Shown: one piece after another, positions 25,011 through 33,144 of the stretch
Layout: each line of letters opens with the position of its first letter
Numbering within the stretch: the stretch's first letter is position 1
Notes under the pieces: model-generated
Told to the model about the DNA's origin: nothing
Seen by the model: the letters and a program-made list of their open reading frames with translations, nothing else
The model's database searches: none
Program-made: the position numbers and the translations under genes
Source of the DNA: Clostridia bacterium
Lineage (GTDB): Bacteria; Bacillota; Clostridia; Christensenellales; Aristaeellaceae
NCBI GenBank assembly: GCA_017443295.1
Contig: JAFSNT010000198.1
Span: 1 to 42,296, forward strand
DNA length: 42,296 nucleotides
Direction: 5' to 3'

Positions 25011-25901
25011 GAATAAATCCAGGGCGCTGTCCAGGTAGATTTCTTCCCGGACGTTCAGCTGGTATTCCGGCTTCGTCATGTAATACAGCAGAAATTCCAG
25101 AACGATGGCGCTGCCTAAGCTGCGCCCCTCGAGCTTAAAATGGGAAAAGCCGCACGGCATATAGACCTTTTGAATGTCCTCAAGGCCGATGAAGCCCGGA
25201 TTTTTCATGGCGTCGGAAAACCGGTAGCCCCTTGCGGCCCAGGGCGAAACGCATACGTGGTCCGGGCAGTTCTCCCCCAAGTTTTTCCGGCTGACGTTCT
25301 CATAGCACGCTTTCCTGTCGGGGCAATCATACCAGCAGCATTCGTTGCACAGGAATTCCACCTTTTGCTTCTGGCCGTCGTTCAGCGCGTTCAGGCGGTC
25401 AAAAGCCTTATTCAGCCTGAAATCCGGCACCACGAAGCGAAATTCCGGGCGGTTCAGTTCCCGTTCAAACTGGCTGAACTCCGTCAGTACCTTTGTGGTG
25501 GACGAAACGAAATAGAAGCCGGGATATTGCTTCCCAAGATAATCGAGCAGCAGATCCGAGCAGAGGATCACGCCGCTCTGCGCCGCGCCGTTCTTTTCAA
25601 ACAGGGTGCATAAAGCATTGCACTTTTTATCCGAAAGATGTTCCTCCCGAAGCAGGGAATTGCTGAACGTGAGCCGGGCGGAAACGCCGTATTCCCGGGT
25701 GAGCGCCGCCGCGTCCTCCGCCCGCGCTTCCCCGAACCCCACGCGGCCCCCGCCCCAGAGGCAGTCGGCGGGCGCGCCGTAAATGGAGCCGATCTCGCAC
25801 CAATCGTAAAAGTATTCCCGATGCTCCCGGAACAGGGGCAAAAACGCCCGGTAAAACGCGGAAAACTCAAACAGCCCGGGCAGATGATAATAGGCTTTCA
25901 T
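25008..25901 (-). CDS. U32-peptidase-like cysteine-rich protein
   Basis: 297 residues. Start ATG 25901 (MKAYYHLPGLFEFSAFYRAF) after GGGAGGCGC; its ATG overlaps the stop of the upstream gene as ATGA. The long early frame from 25976 is rejected. The central part resembles U32 family proteins: SVRLTFSNSLLREEHLSDKK-type segment, RFVVPDFRLNKAFDRLN, then a cysteine-rich stretch CNECCWYDCPDRKACYEN followed by LGENCPDHVCVSPWAARGY. These cysteines could hold an iron-sulphur cluster, as in U32 relatives UbiU/UbiV (family knowledge). The C-terminal EDIQKVYMPCGFSHFKLEGR is a TIM-barrel-like closing strand. Exact function unknown; a tRNA or cofactor modification role is only a guess. Confidence 0.72.
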   Translation of the reverse strand: MKAYYHLPGLFEFSAFYRAFLPLFREHREYFYDWCEIGSIYGAPADCLWGGGRVGFGEARAEDAAALTREYGVSARLTFSNSLLREEHLSDKKCNALCTLFEKNGAAQSGVILCSDLLLDYLGKQYPGFYFVSSTTKVLTEFSQFERELNRPEFRFVVPDFRLNKAFDRLNALNDGQKQKVEFLCNECCWYDCPDRKACYENVSRKNLGENCPDHVCVSPWAARGYRFSDAMKNPGFIGLEDIQKVYMPCGFSHFKLEGRSLGSAIVLEFLLYYMTKPEYQLNVREEIYLDSALDLF

Positions 25902-26413
25902 AACAGCAAGCGCCTCCCACGGCCGATCACCGTGTACTCCATCCCGTTTTCCCCGTGGTCGGAGCGGTAGAGGCATATATCCCGTACGATCATCGTCGCC
26001 CGCGGCACTTCGATTTCCGAAAGGTTCACACGCTCCGGCACAAACGGCTTTCTTGCCAGGGTCATGTGCGGATTGAACGCCTGCCGGTCAAAGGGGATTT
26101 CCGCCGCCAATAGCGCCTGCCGGACGTCCCGGGCCGCGCTGTCCAGCGCCTCGGAGGGTTCAACCCCCGCCCACAGCACCCTGGCCTTCGGAAAAACGCC
26201 CACGTGCGACAGCGTAATGGGGAAGGGCTGCCGCACGGCTGGCAGAAGCCCCGAAATATCCTCCGGCCACATGCCGATGAACGCCAGCGTCAGGTGCAGA
26301 TTGTCAGGCGTCAGGTATCGCCCGGTCACCCCGGCGGCCCGCAAGCGCTCCTGTACCAGCGCCAGCGCGTCCCGAAACGCGGGCGTAGGCTGCAAAGCCA
26401 CAAAGATGCGCAT
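25898..26413 (-). CDS. thpR: RNA 2',3'-cyclic phosphodiesterase (2'-5' RNA ligase family)
   Basis: 171 residues, the usual size. The two HxTx catalytic motifs are present: HLTL in DNLHLTLAFIGMWPED and HMTL in FNPHMTLARKPF, with the start MRIFVALQPTPAF. Such proteins hydrolyse 2',3'-cyclic phosphate RNA ends or ligate 2'-5' bonds in vitro. Start ATG 26413 follows GGAGGAGGAAAC. First gene of a leftward operon driven by the promoter at 26466-26494, overlapping the U32-like gene by 4 bases. Confidence 0.9.
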   Translation of the reverse strand: MRIFVALQPTPAFRDALALVQERLRAAGVTGRYLTPDNLHLTLAFIGMWPEDISGLLPAVRQPFPITLSHVGVFPKARVLWAGVEPSEALDSAARDVRQALLAAEIPFDRQAFNPHMTLARKPFVPERVNLSEIEVPRATMIVRDICLYRSDHGENGMEYTVIGRGRRLLL

Positions 26414-26465
26414 GTTTCCTCCTCCTCAGCCGTTATCTGATTTCCAGCGTTTCTTCTCCGCGTTC

Positions 26466-26494
26466 AGCATATAGCACGCATGCCGTTTTGTCAA
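26466..26494 (-). promoter_or_regulatory. promoter of the thpR operon
   Basis: On the minus strand TTGACA (26494-26489), a 17-base spacer and TATGCT (26471-26466). Confidence 0.75.
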
Positions 26495-26579
26495 ATCAAA
26501 TTTGTTCCCGTTTATCGGCGTGCTTCATTTGGTTTCTTCATGTAAATGCGCGGCGCGGCTGAAAACATCCCCCATTCTG

Positions 26580-26609
26580 TTGACAGCGATCCCGTTTATT
26601 GTGTATATT
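26580..26609 (+). promoter_or_regulatory. promoter of the HD-GYP sensor
   Basis: TTGACA (26580-26585), 18 bases, TATATT (26604-26609). It is about 95 bases before the start at 26705 and divergent from the thpR promoter. Confidence 0.7.
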
Positions 26610-26704
26610 ATGGAGGGAAGAAACAGAGACCAAAACAGTCAGACCCTGATTCGATAAAGCCATGAACGGCGCGCTTTAAAGGTACAGAAAGAAGGGAATG
26701 CGCT

Positions 26705-29700
26705 ATGAAAAAGATTGCCCGCGGATTGATTCTGATCCTTCTTCTCACGGTTCTTATTAGTCCGGCCCGGGGAGAAGGCGTGCCGCTGAGCGTGGACCCC
26801 ACCGGACGTACAGAAGGATTTTCCGCCGTGCTGTACGATAACAGAAACGGCTTGCCCACAGCCGACGCCAACGCCATTGCCGAAACTGGCGAGGGCTTCA
26901 TTTGGATCGGCAGCTATGCAGGCCTGATCCGGTATGACGGCAACACCTTTGAGCGCATGGATTCCACCAACGGCATCACCAGCGTGACGAGCCTGTTTGT
27001 GGACAGCCGGGACCGCCTGTGGATCGGCACCAACGCCAACGGCTTCGCCGTCATGGAGCGCGGGGAGTATCGCATTTGGGACCGGCACGACGGCCTGAAA
27101 TCCTCCAGCATCCGCGCTTTTGCCGAGGACGGCGGCGGGGCCATTTATGTGTCCACCACCTCCGGCATTGCGATGGTTGATGCGGATATGAACATGACCA
27201 TGCTTTCGGCTCCGGAGCTGGAAAGCGCCTATATCCGGGATCTCCGCTTAGGCGCGGACGGGCTGATCTACGGCCTGACCCAGCCCGGCGACTTGTTCAC
27301 CTTGCGGGACGGGGCGCTGGAAACCTGGCTTTCCCGCAAGGACTGCCGCGTTCAGGACGTGGTGGGCATCCTGCCCGATCCCAAGCAGCCCGGCGATCTG
27401 TACCTGGGCACGTCAGGCTCGGAGGTTTACCGCGGCAGCTTCAAGGACAGCTTTGAGGCGGTGGAAACCACGAACGTGGCGCCTCTTGCCTATGTGGAGC
27501 GCATGGAATTCATCGACGGCCAGCTTTGGCTTTGCGCGGATAACGGCATCGGCAATATCGGCGGCGATGGCTTCCATCGGCTGGACAACCTGCCCATGAA
27601 CAATTCCATCACCCACGTCATGACGGATTATGAAGGAAACCTCTGGTTCACCTCCACCCGGCAGGGGGTCATGAAGGTGGTGCCGAACCAGTTTTCCAAT
27701 CTCTACGAGCGCTGCGGCCTGCCCGAAGCGGTGGTCAACGCCACCTGCCTGCTGGGAGACCGGCTGTTTGTGGCCACCGACTCCGGCCTCACCGTGATCG
27801 AAAATGGAAAGAAGCTGGACAGCCTTCCCCTGACCGGGGCGGCGACGGCCTCCGGCGTCGCACTGGAAACCACCGATTTGCTGAGCTATCTGAACGGCGT
27901 GCGCATCCGCTCCATCGTCCGCGACAGCAGGAACCGGCTCTGGATCGCCTCCTGGCAAAAGTACGGCCTGCTCTGTTACGATCATGGGGCGCTGACAGCC
28001 TATACGGTGAACGACGGCCTCTTTTCCGACCGCGTGCGCGTGGTGTGCGAACGGGCGGACGGCGCGATTATGGTTGCGAATACCGGCGGCGTGTGCGTCA
28101 TTGAAGACGGCAAAGTGACCGAAACCTACGGCGCGGCGGCGGGCATCGAAAACAGGGAAATCCTCACCGTCACCGAGGGCATGCACGGCGATATGATCTT
28201 AGGCTCGGACGGCGGCGGCATCTACGTCATCGGCAGCCAGGGAACGAAGCACATCGGCGTGGACGAAGGGCTGGGTTCCGAGGTCATCATGCGCGTCAAG
28301 CGCGACCCTTACCGCGATATTTTCTGGATCATCACGACCAACTCCATCGCTTATATGGACGCGGATTACAAGGTGACCACCATCCATAACTTCCCTTACC
28401 CCAACAACTTTGACCTGTACGAAAACAGCAACGGCGACGTGTGGGTCATGTCGGGCAACGGCATCTATGTGCTCCCCGCGGAAGAATTGCTGGCCAACGG
28501 CGAACTGTCGCCGGTCTTCTATAATCTGGACAGCGGGTTTTCGTGCACCGCAACCGCCAATTCCTACAGCGAGCTGACCGCTGATGGAGACCTGTATATT
28601 TCCGCCACCACGGGCGTCACCCACGTCAACATTGAAAAGCCTTTTGAGGACGTCAACGATCTGAAAGCGGTGGTTCCCTATGTGGAGGCGGACGGAAAGC
28701 GGCTCTATCCCGGGGAGGACGGCGCGTTCTTCATTCCGAAAAACACGCAGAAAATCACGGTCTACAGCTATGTGTTCAACTATTCGCTGACCAATCCGCA
28801 GGTGACGGCATGGCTGGACGGCTTTGAACAGCAGCGCGACAGTATCAAGCGCAGCGACATGGTGCCCGTGGAATATACCAATCTTCGGGGCGGCAGTTAT
28901 AACTTTGTGCTGCAGCTCAAGGACGCCATGGGGCGCAGCAGCAAGGAGGTCTCCGTTCAGATCGTCAAGGAGAAAAAGCTGTACGAGGAGACCTGGTTCC
29001 TGATCGTATTGGGAATCGCTGCGCTGGCCGCGCTGGCCATGGGGGTCCGCTTCTACGTCCGGCAGAAAACGCGCAAGCTGGAAAAGAAGCAGAAGGAAAC
29101 CATGGCGCTGGTCGGCGGCATTACCGAGGCCTTTGCAAAGGTCATCGACATGAAGGACAAATACACCAACGGCCATTCAACGCGGGTGGCGCAGTACACC
29201 GCTATGCTGGCGAAGGAACTGGGATACGATAACGATACGGTGGAAAAGTATTACCAGATCGCCCTGCTGCACGACATCGGCAAGATCGGCGTGCCGCCCG
29301 AGGTGCTGAACAAACCCGGCAAGCTGACGGACGATGAGTTTCATACCATTCAGTCCCACGCTTTCCAGGGCTATGAGGCGCTGAAGCAAATCACCATCAT
29401 GCCGGAGCTGGCCATTGGCGCTGAGTTCCACCACGAGCGCCCGGACGGCAAAGGGTATCCCAATCACCTGAAGGGGGATGAAATTCCCCGGGTCGCGCAG
29501 ATCATCGCCGTGGCGGACTGCTTTGACGCCATGTATTCCAACCGTCCTTACAGGAACCGGATGAACTTTGATAAAGTCGTTTCCATCATTCAGGAAGTGT
29601 CCGGCACCCAATTGGCAAGCGACGTGGTGGACGCCTTCATGCGGCTGGTAGCCAAGGGCGAGTTCCGCGCGCCGGACGACCATGGCGGCGGCACGACGGA

Positions 29701-29770
29701 AAACATCGATAATATTCATAAGGCGCAGAACGAAGGGAAAAAAGAGGAACCCGCCGATCAGCAAAAATGA
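26705..29770 (+). CDS. membrane sensor: two-component-type propeller fused to HD-GYP c-di-GMP phosphodiesterase
   Basis: 1021 residues. Signal peptide (MKKIARGLILILLLTVLIS) and an extracellular region of Reg_prop blades: EGFIWIGSYAGLIRYDG, DRLWIGTNANGFAVME, GNLWFTSTRQGVMKVV and NRLWIASWQKYGLLCYDHG, up to about residue 640. A Y_Y_Y-type domain follows, VEYTNLRGGSYNFVLQLKDA. A membrane helix sits near 763-785 (WFLIVLGIAALAALAMGVRF). The cytoplasmic HD-GYP domain (about 800-985) has HDIGKIG near 855 and HHERPDGKGYP near 909, all residues for metal binding and c-di-GMP hydrolysis. So an outside signal probably controls c-di-GMP breakdown. In most propeller sensors the output is a kinase, here a phosphodiesterase. 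RBS GAAGGGAATGC. Its gene ends 145 bases before the repeat protein. Confidence 0.92.
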   Translation: MKKIARGLILILLLTVLISPARGEGVPLSVDPTGRTEGFSAVLYDNRNGLPTADANAIAETGEGFIWIGSYAGLIRYDGNTFERMDSTNGITSVTSLFVDSRDRLWIGTNANGFAVMERGEYRIWDRHDGLKSSSIRAFAEDGGGAIYVSTTSGIAMVDADMNMTMLSAPELESAYIRDLRLGADGLIYGLTQPGDLFTLRDGALETWLSRKDCRVQDVVGILPDPKQPGDLYLGTSGSEVYRGSFKDSFEAVETTNVAPLAYVERMEFIDGQLWLCADNGIGNIGGDGFHRLDNLPMNNSITHVMTDYEGNLWFTSTRQGVMKVVPNQFSNLYERCGLPEAVVNATCLLGDRLFVATDSGLTVIENGKKLDSLPLTGAATASGVALETTDLLSYLNGVRIRSIVRDSRNRLWIASWQKYGLLCYDHGALTAYTVNDGLFSDRVRVVCERADGAIMVANTGGVCVIEDGKVTETYGAAAGIENREILTVTEGMHGDMILGSDGGGIYVIGSQGTKHIGVDEGLGSEVIMRVKRDPYRDIFWIITTNSIAYMDADYKVTTIHNFPYPNNFDLYENSNGDVWVMSGNGIYVLPAEELLANGELSPVFYNLDSGFSCTATANSYSELTADGDLYISATTGVTHVNIEKPFEDVNDLKAVVPYVEADGKRLYPGEDGAFFIPKNTQKITVYSYVFNYSLTNPQVTAWLDGFEQQRDSIKRSDMVPVEYTNLRGGSYNFVLQLKDAMGRSSKEVSVQIVKEKKLYEETWFLIVLGIAALAALAMGVRFYVRQKTRKLEKKQKETMALVGGITEAFAKVIDMKDKYTNGHSTRVAQYTAMLAKELGYDNDTVEKYYQIALLHDIGKIGVPPEVLNKPGKLTDDEFHTIQSHAFQGYEALKQITIMPELAIGAEFHHERPDGKGYPNHLKGDEIPRVAQIIAVADCFDAMYSNRPYRNRMNFDKVVSIIQEVSGTQLASDVVDAFMRLVAKGEFRAPDDHGGGTTENIDNIHKAQNEGKKEEPADQQK

Positions 29771-29915
29771 ACTGCCGGTTCCTTGATCGGACGCAAAAGA
29801 TGTGGTAAAACTGTGTGCGTCAAGGGCAAACGCCCGAGCGAATCTTGACAAGTAAACATCCGATCATCTTTATCACCGCCAACCATCGCGAACAGCAAAA
29901 AGGAGGGAAAACGCT

Positions 29916-30752
29916 ATGGAAAGCATGACGGGGGCAAGCATCCAGCGCCGGAAGGAAGAAGCAGTTTTCCGGCTCATGCTGTTCCAGGTTCCGGATGATG
30001 TTGTCGCCGCTTTCATGAACGGCCAGCTTTGCCGTTTGGATATGAATGGAAATCAGTACAAAATCATTGAGGATGAAGAAACCAAAAAGCAAATCGCCGA
30101 ATTTGAGCGGCAGCGCCAGGCGACCGTTTTTCTGGTGGCGACGGCATTCGTGGAATGGCTGGGCGGTGACTGGGACGTGCTGGCATTCGTCGGCCCCGAC
30201 GAGCAGAAATGGGCGCATGAGAAGGAAAAGATCGTCAAGGGGTACACCTGGGTGCATGCCTTGAGCGACTTTGAAGAAGATCAAAAGCACCTGGAGGGGC
30301 ATATTGACGTCGACGCGCTGCTGCCCTTGAAGGTATGGCAAAAGAGAGCGGCTGTTTCCCGGCTCAAAAAGATGCAGGTGCCCCAGTTCGTGACGGACGA
30401 TTTCGCTTCGTCGGGCCAGGTGTACGTCACCTCCACGGATCAGGGAGAGTTCCGCAAACCGAACGCCGTCCTGAAAAACCAAATCGCCGCCTTTGAAAAA
30501 AACAGGGACGCGCTGGTGTATCTGGTTGTGTACCAGCGTGCGTTTGAACGGCACTGCCTGGCCTACGTGACCGGCGACCGCGGCGGAGACGGGGGCTTCA
30601 TGGAGCAGCAGGAAGCCTTGCTTTCCGATTCTCTGGATGTATACGCGCTCCGCCGTGGCGACGGCTATTTCGACGACTATTGTGAAAGCAGCCTGAGCTT
30701 CGTCCGCAAGCCGAATGGAGACTTCAGCCGTTTCATTGAAGACCGTTGGTAA
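29916..30752 (+). CDS. unrecognised protein with two 130-residue internal repeats
   Basis: 278 residues. Start ATG 29916 after AAAGGAGGG. I do not recognise a family. The protein is a tandem duplication: QVP at residue 24 and again at 154; KKQIAEFERQRQATVFLV at 57 and KNQIAAFEKNRDALVYLV at 187, the same distance of 130 residues. The third shared block is the DVLAFVGPDE/HCLAYVTGDR strand. Each copy looks alpha/beta with a strand ending VHALS or VYALR. No signal peptide or membrane segment, soluble and acidic. It follows the HD-GYP sensor and precedes the DUF2828 gene, all on the same strand, but spacing (145 and 238 bases) makes one operon uncertain. Confidence 0.82.
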   Translation: MESMTGASIQRRKEEAVFRLMLFQVPDDVVAAFMNGQLCRLDMNGNQYKIIEDEETKKQIAEFERQRQATVFLVATAFVEWLGGDWDVLAFVGPDEQKWAHEKEKIVKGYTWVHALSDFEEDQKHLEGHIDVDALLPLKVWQKRAAVSRLKKMQVPQFVTDDFASSGQVYVTSTDQGEFRKPNAVLKNQIAAFEKNRDALVYLVVYQRAFERHCLAYVTGDRGGDGGFMEQQEALLSDSLDVYALRRGDGYFDDYCESSLSFVRKPNGDFSRFIEDRW

Positions 30753-30832
30753 ACGGCGATCAAAAGATGAATACAGAACGATGCCCACAGCAACCCATTT
30801 CTGTTGAGAATTGTACCCCCAGGGTATGAAAA

Positions 30833-30894
30833 CGCATTGTCAGCGGCAATGCGCTGCGCTTCAGCAGACCGGCCGTGCGGCTTTTCAGGTCTGC
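30833..30894 (+). other. inverted-repeat-rich leader before the DUF2828 gene
   Basis: CGCATTG (30833-30839) pairs with CAATGCG (30847-30853), and GCAGACC (30864-30870) with GGTCTGC (30888-30894). The two neighbouring hairpins lie in the 238-base gap before the DUF2828 gene. They could be a leader structure or a small RNA; no T-run is present, so they are not a simple terminator. Confidence 0.4.
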
Positions 30895-30990
30895 GTCAGC
30901 AGCAAATTGAATATATCCACCGGTTTAAGCAATTCACCCCCCTTTCGGCATCGTGGTATTCATCCGGCAACGAAAAGAGGAGGAATCGAA

Positions 30991-32460
30991 ATACTGACGG
31001 CTTTGGGAAAAGAATCCAACAAAGCGTACACCGAAAACGGCGCGCGGTCCAATCGTTCAACCGGCAGCCACTGCCTCAATTTCTTCGCCGCCTGCGGAGC
31101 GATGCGCGGCACGGACGCCGATTTGCAGCTTCATCTGTTTGTACGGGCTTACGCCGAAAACAAGGATTTGGCCCTGCGAACGCTGTTTTACGCCAGGGAC
31201 ATACGGGAAGGCTTGGGGGAGCGGGATTTGTTCCGGAATGTTCTTTCCTGGCTGGCCGCCAAGCGACCGCACTCCGTGATGAAAAACCTTCCCTTCATCG
31301 CGGAATATGGCCGCTGGGATGATATTCTTTCCCTGCTGGGCACCCCCTGCGAGGCTGCCGCGGTGCAGGCCATCCGGGATCAGCTTCAACAAGATCTGGC
31401 TTCGCTTGAGAAAGACGAATCCATCTCTCTGTTAGCCAAATGGCTGCCCTCCGTCAATCCTTCATCGGAGGAAAAGAAAAATCGGGCCAGACTGCTGTGC
31501 AGGCGCCTGAAAATGACGGAAAAAGCGTATCGGCAGACTTTGTCCCGGCTGCGCGCCCGTCTGGACGTGCTGGAAAAGCGCCTGTGTGAAAAAGATTACA
31601 CCTTCGACTACAGCAAACAGCCCTCCGGCGCAATGCACAAATACCGTCAAGCCTTTCTGCGCAATGACAAAGAACGCTATAAAGCGTTTCTGGATGCCGT
31701 GCATGCCGGAGAAAAGACCATGCACGCCGGCGCCCTGTATCCCTATCAGATACTGGAAGGCTTTCTCAGGCGTTCTTCGGTTGTATCGAACCTGACTCCC
31801 GATATGATCCAATCGCTGGACGCCAGCTGGAAGAGCCTTCCCGATTACGGCGGCCGGCGAAACGCGCTTGCTGTGATTGACGGCTCCGGTTCCATGTATA
31901 TGGACTTCGATCCCCGCCCTGCCGACGTGGCTTTGTCGCTGGGCATTTACTTTGCCGAACGCAACGAGGGATACTTCAAAGATCACTTTATCACGTTTTC
32001 CCATGCGCCCCGGCTGGTGAAGCTGGAAGGCGACAACATTGTGGATCGGGCCGCATACTGCGCCAGCTTCAATGAGTGCGCCAATACCAATTTGAGGGCC
32101 ACCTTTGAGCTGCTGCTGGAAACGGCGGTCAGGAATCATCTGCCCCAGGAGGAGCTGCCGGAAACGCTCTACATCATTTCCGATATGGAATTTGATCGAG
32201 GCGTGGAAGACGACAAGACGCTCTTTGAGGAAGTGAAAGCGCTCTACGATCAGCACGGCTATCATCTGCCCGCCCTGGTCTACTGGAACGTAAGAAGCCG
32301 CCATGAGCAGTTCCCTGTCACCAAGGACGAACACGGCACCGTGCTGGTCAGCGGCGCCAGTCCCACAGTATTTCGCATGGTCATCAGCCAGGATGTGACG
32401 CCCGAAGCCCTGATGCTCTCCGTGCTGAACAGTGACCGCTACATGAAGATTTCCGCTTGA
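30991..32460 (+). CDS. DUF2828 protein with C-terminal vWA-like domain, apparent ATA start
   Basis: 489 residues if read from 30991. An AGAGGAGGAATCGAA site lies at perfect spacing before ATA (30991-30993), and the next residues LTALGKESNKAYTENGA match the normal start of DUF2828 homologues, which place Met exactly here. The frame continues upstream to 30811 without a ribosome binding site and with non-family sequence. The N-terminal helical region resembles TROVE/Ro60-type repeats (ARDIREGLGERDLFRNVLSW, NLPFIAEYGRWDDILSLL). The C-terminal vWA domain has the MIDAS motif NALAVIDGSGSMYMDFDP (DGSGS). By family knowledge Ro60-like proteins bind structured RNA; this one is only a distant relative. 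CTG at 30994 or an ATG-to-ATA sequence error are alternatives. Confidence 0.85.
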   Translation: MLTALGKESNKAYTENGARSNRSTGSHCLNFFAACGAMRGTDADLQLHLFVRAYAENKDLALRTLFYARDIREGLGERDLFRNVLSWLAAKRPHSVMKNLPFIAEYGRWDDILSLLGTPCEAAAVQAIRDQLQQDLASLEKDESISLLAKWLPSVNPSSEEKKNRARLLCRRLKMTEKAYRQTLSRLRARLDVLEKRLCEKDYTFDYSKQPSGAMHKYRQAFLRNDKERYKAFLDAVHAGEKTMHAGALYPYQILEGFLRRSSVVSNLTPDMIQSLDASWKSLPDYGGRRNALAVIDGSGSMYMDFDPRPADVALSLGIYFAERNEGYFKDHFITFSHAPRLVKLEGDNIVDRAAYCASFNECANTNLRATFELLLETAVRNHLPQEELPETLYIISDMEFDRGVEDDKTLFEEVKALYDQHGYHLPALVYWNVRSRHEQFPVTKDEHGTVLVSGASPTVFRMVISQDVTPEALMLSVLNSDRYMKISA

Positions 32461-32462
32461 AA

Positions 32463-32513
32463 AAAACCGGCTGTGGACTTTGCGGCAACGCATTCCACCA
32501 GCCGGTTTTTTTC
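32463..32513. terminator. bidirectional terminator after the DUF2828 gene
   Basis: AAAAAACCGGCTG near 32463-32475 pairs with CAGCCGGTTTTTTT near 32500-32513, with a further TGG/CCA inside. It has A-tracts on one side and T-tracts on the other, so it works in both directions between convergent genes. Confidence 0.75.
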
Positions 32514-32520
32514 GCTATGT

Positions 32521-33047
32521 TCAGTTCTGATCCTGTTCTTCTGTTGAAGTGCCGACTGCCGCCAAACGATTCGTTTTCAGCCGTTTCAGGATCTCACGTT
32601 CCTTTACTACTTCCTGTTTTCTGCCCGTCCGGATCATAATGCGGCGTTTGCAAAAATGCGCGTGATGCAGCCGCCATAAAATCGTCCTTTCTTTTCCACG
32701 GCTGAAAACCTGATTCAGAAGGGAGAGCGCTTCGTTGACCCGTTCTTCCGCCTCTTTGTATCTTCCTAAATTGATCAGGCTGAAGGAAAGGTCAACAGCG
32801 GCTTCCGCGATCCGGATGTCGCGATCATCAATGTTTTTTCGGGCCACTTTTCCAGGCCCTGCAGGGTCATGTCATAAGCGCATTGCATAAAAGCGTTTTC
32901 CCGGTCAAAGAGCTTTTCTGCGCCCATAGAGATTCCTGCGCTTCTTATAGCGTGAATTTTCTCTTTCCATTGCTGTTCATTTGCGTCATTGATTGTCTCC
33001 CGGTTTCCGATCATGCGCTCCAAGAGCAGCTCCTGTATCTCCGTCAT
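32521..33047 (-). pseudogene. TPR-like gene split by a frameshift in an A6 run
   Basis: Two overlapping frames lie in order. The first begins ATG 33047 (MTEIQELLLERMIGNRETI, RBS AAAGGCGG) and runs past LQGLEKWPEKT to 32775. The second covers 32847-32521 and reads NIDDRDIRIAEAAVDLSFS, INLGRYKEAEERVNEALSLL and ends EEQDQN. They join cleanly if the reading frame slips back by one base in the A6 run (32834-32839), giving WPEKNIDDRD. That makes a single protein of about 175 residues with TPR-like repeats. It may be a true mutation, an assembly error or programmed slippage. A separate use of both frames is unlikely, because the second frame lacks a good start. Confidence 0.55.
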
Positions 33048-33083
33048 ATGCTACCGCCTTTCTGATGAAGGTCGTCCACAGTG

Positions 33084-33118
33084 AAAAAAGATTCCGCATA
33101 TATCAATACCACGGAATC
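33084..33118 (-). terminator. terminator, minus strand, after the metallophosphoesterase gene
   Basis: GATTCCG (minus strand 33118-33112) pairs with CGGAATC (33096-33090) across a 15-base loop, followed by TTTTTT (33089-33084). It lies 27 bases after the stop at 33145. Confidence 0.7.
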
Positions 33119-33144
33119 CCTGCTCTTTTCAATGAACTTATGGT

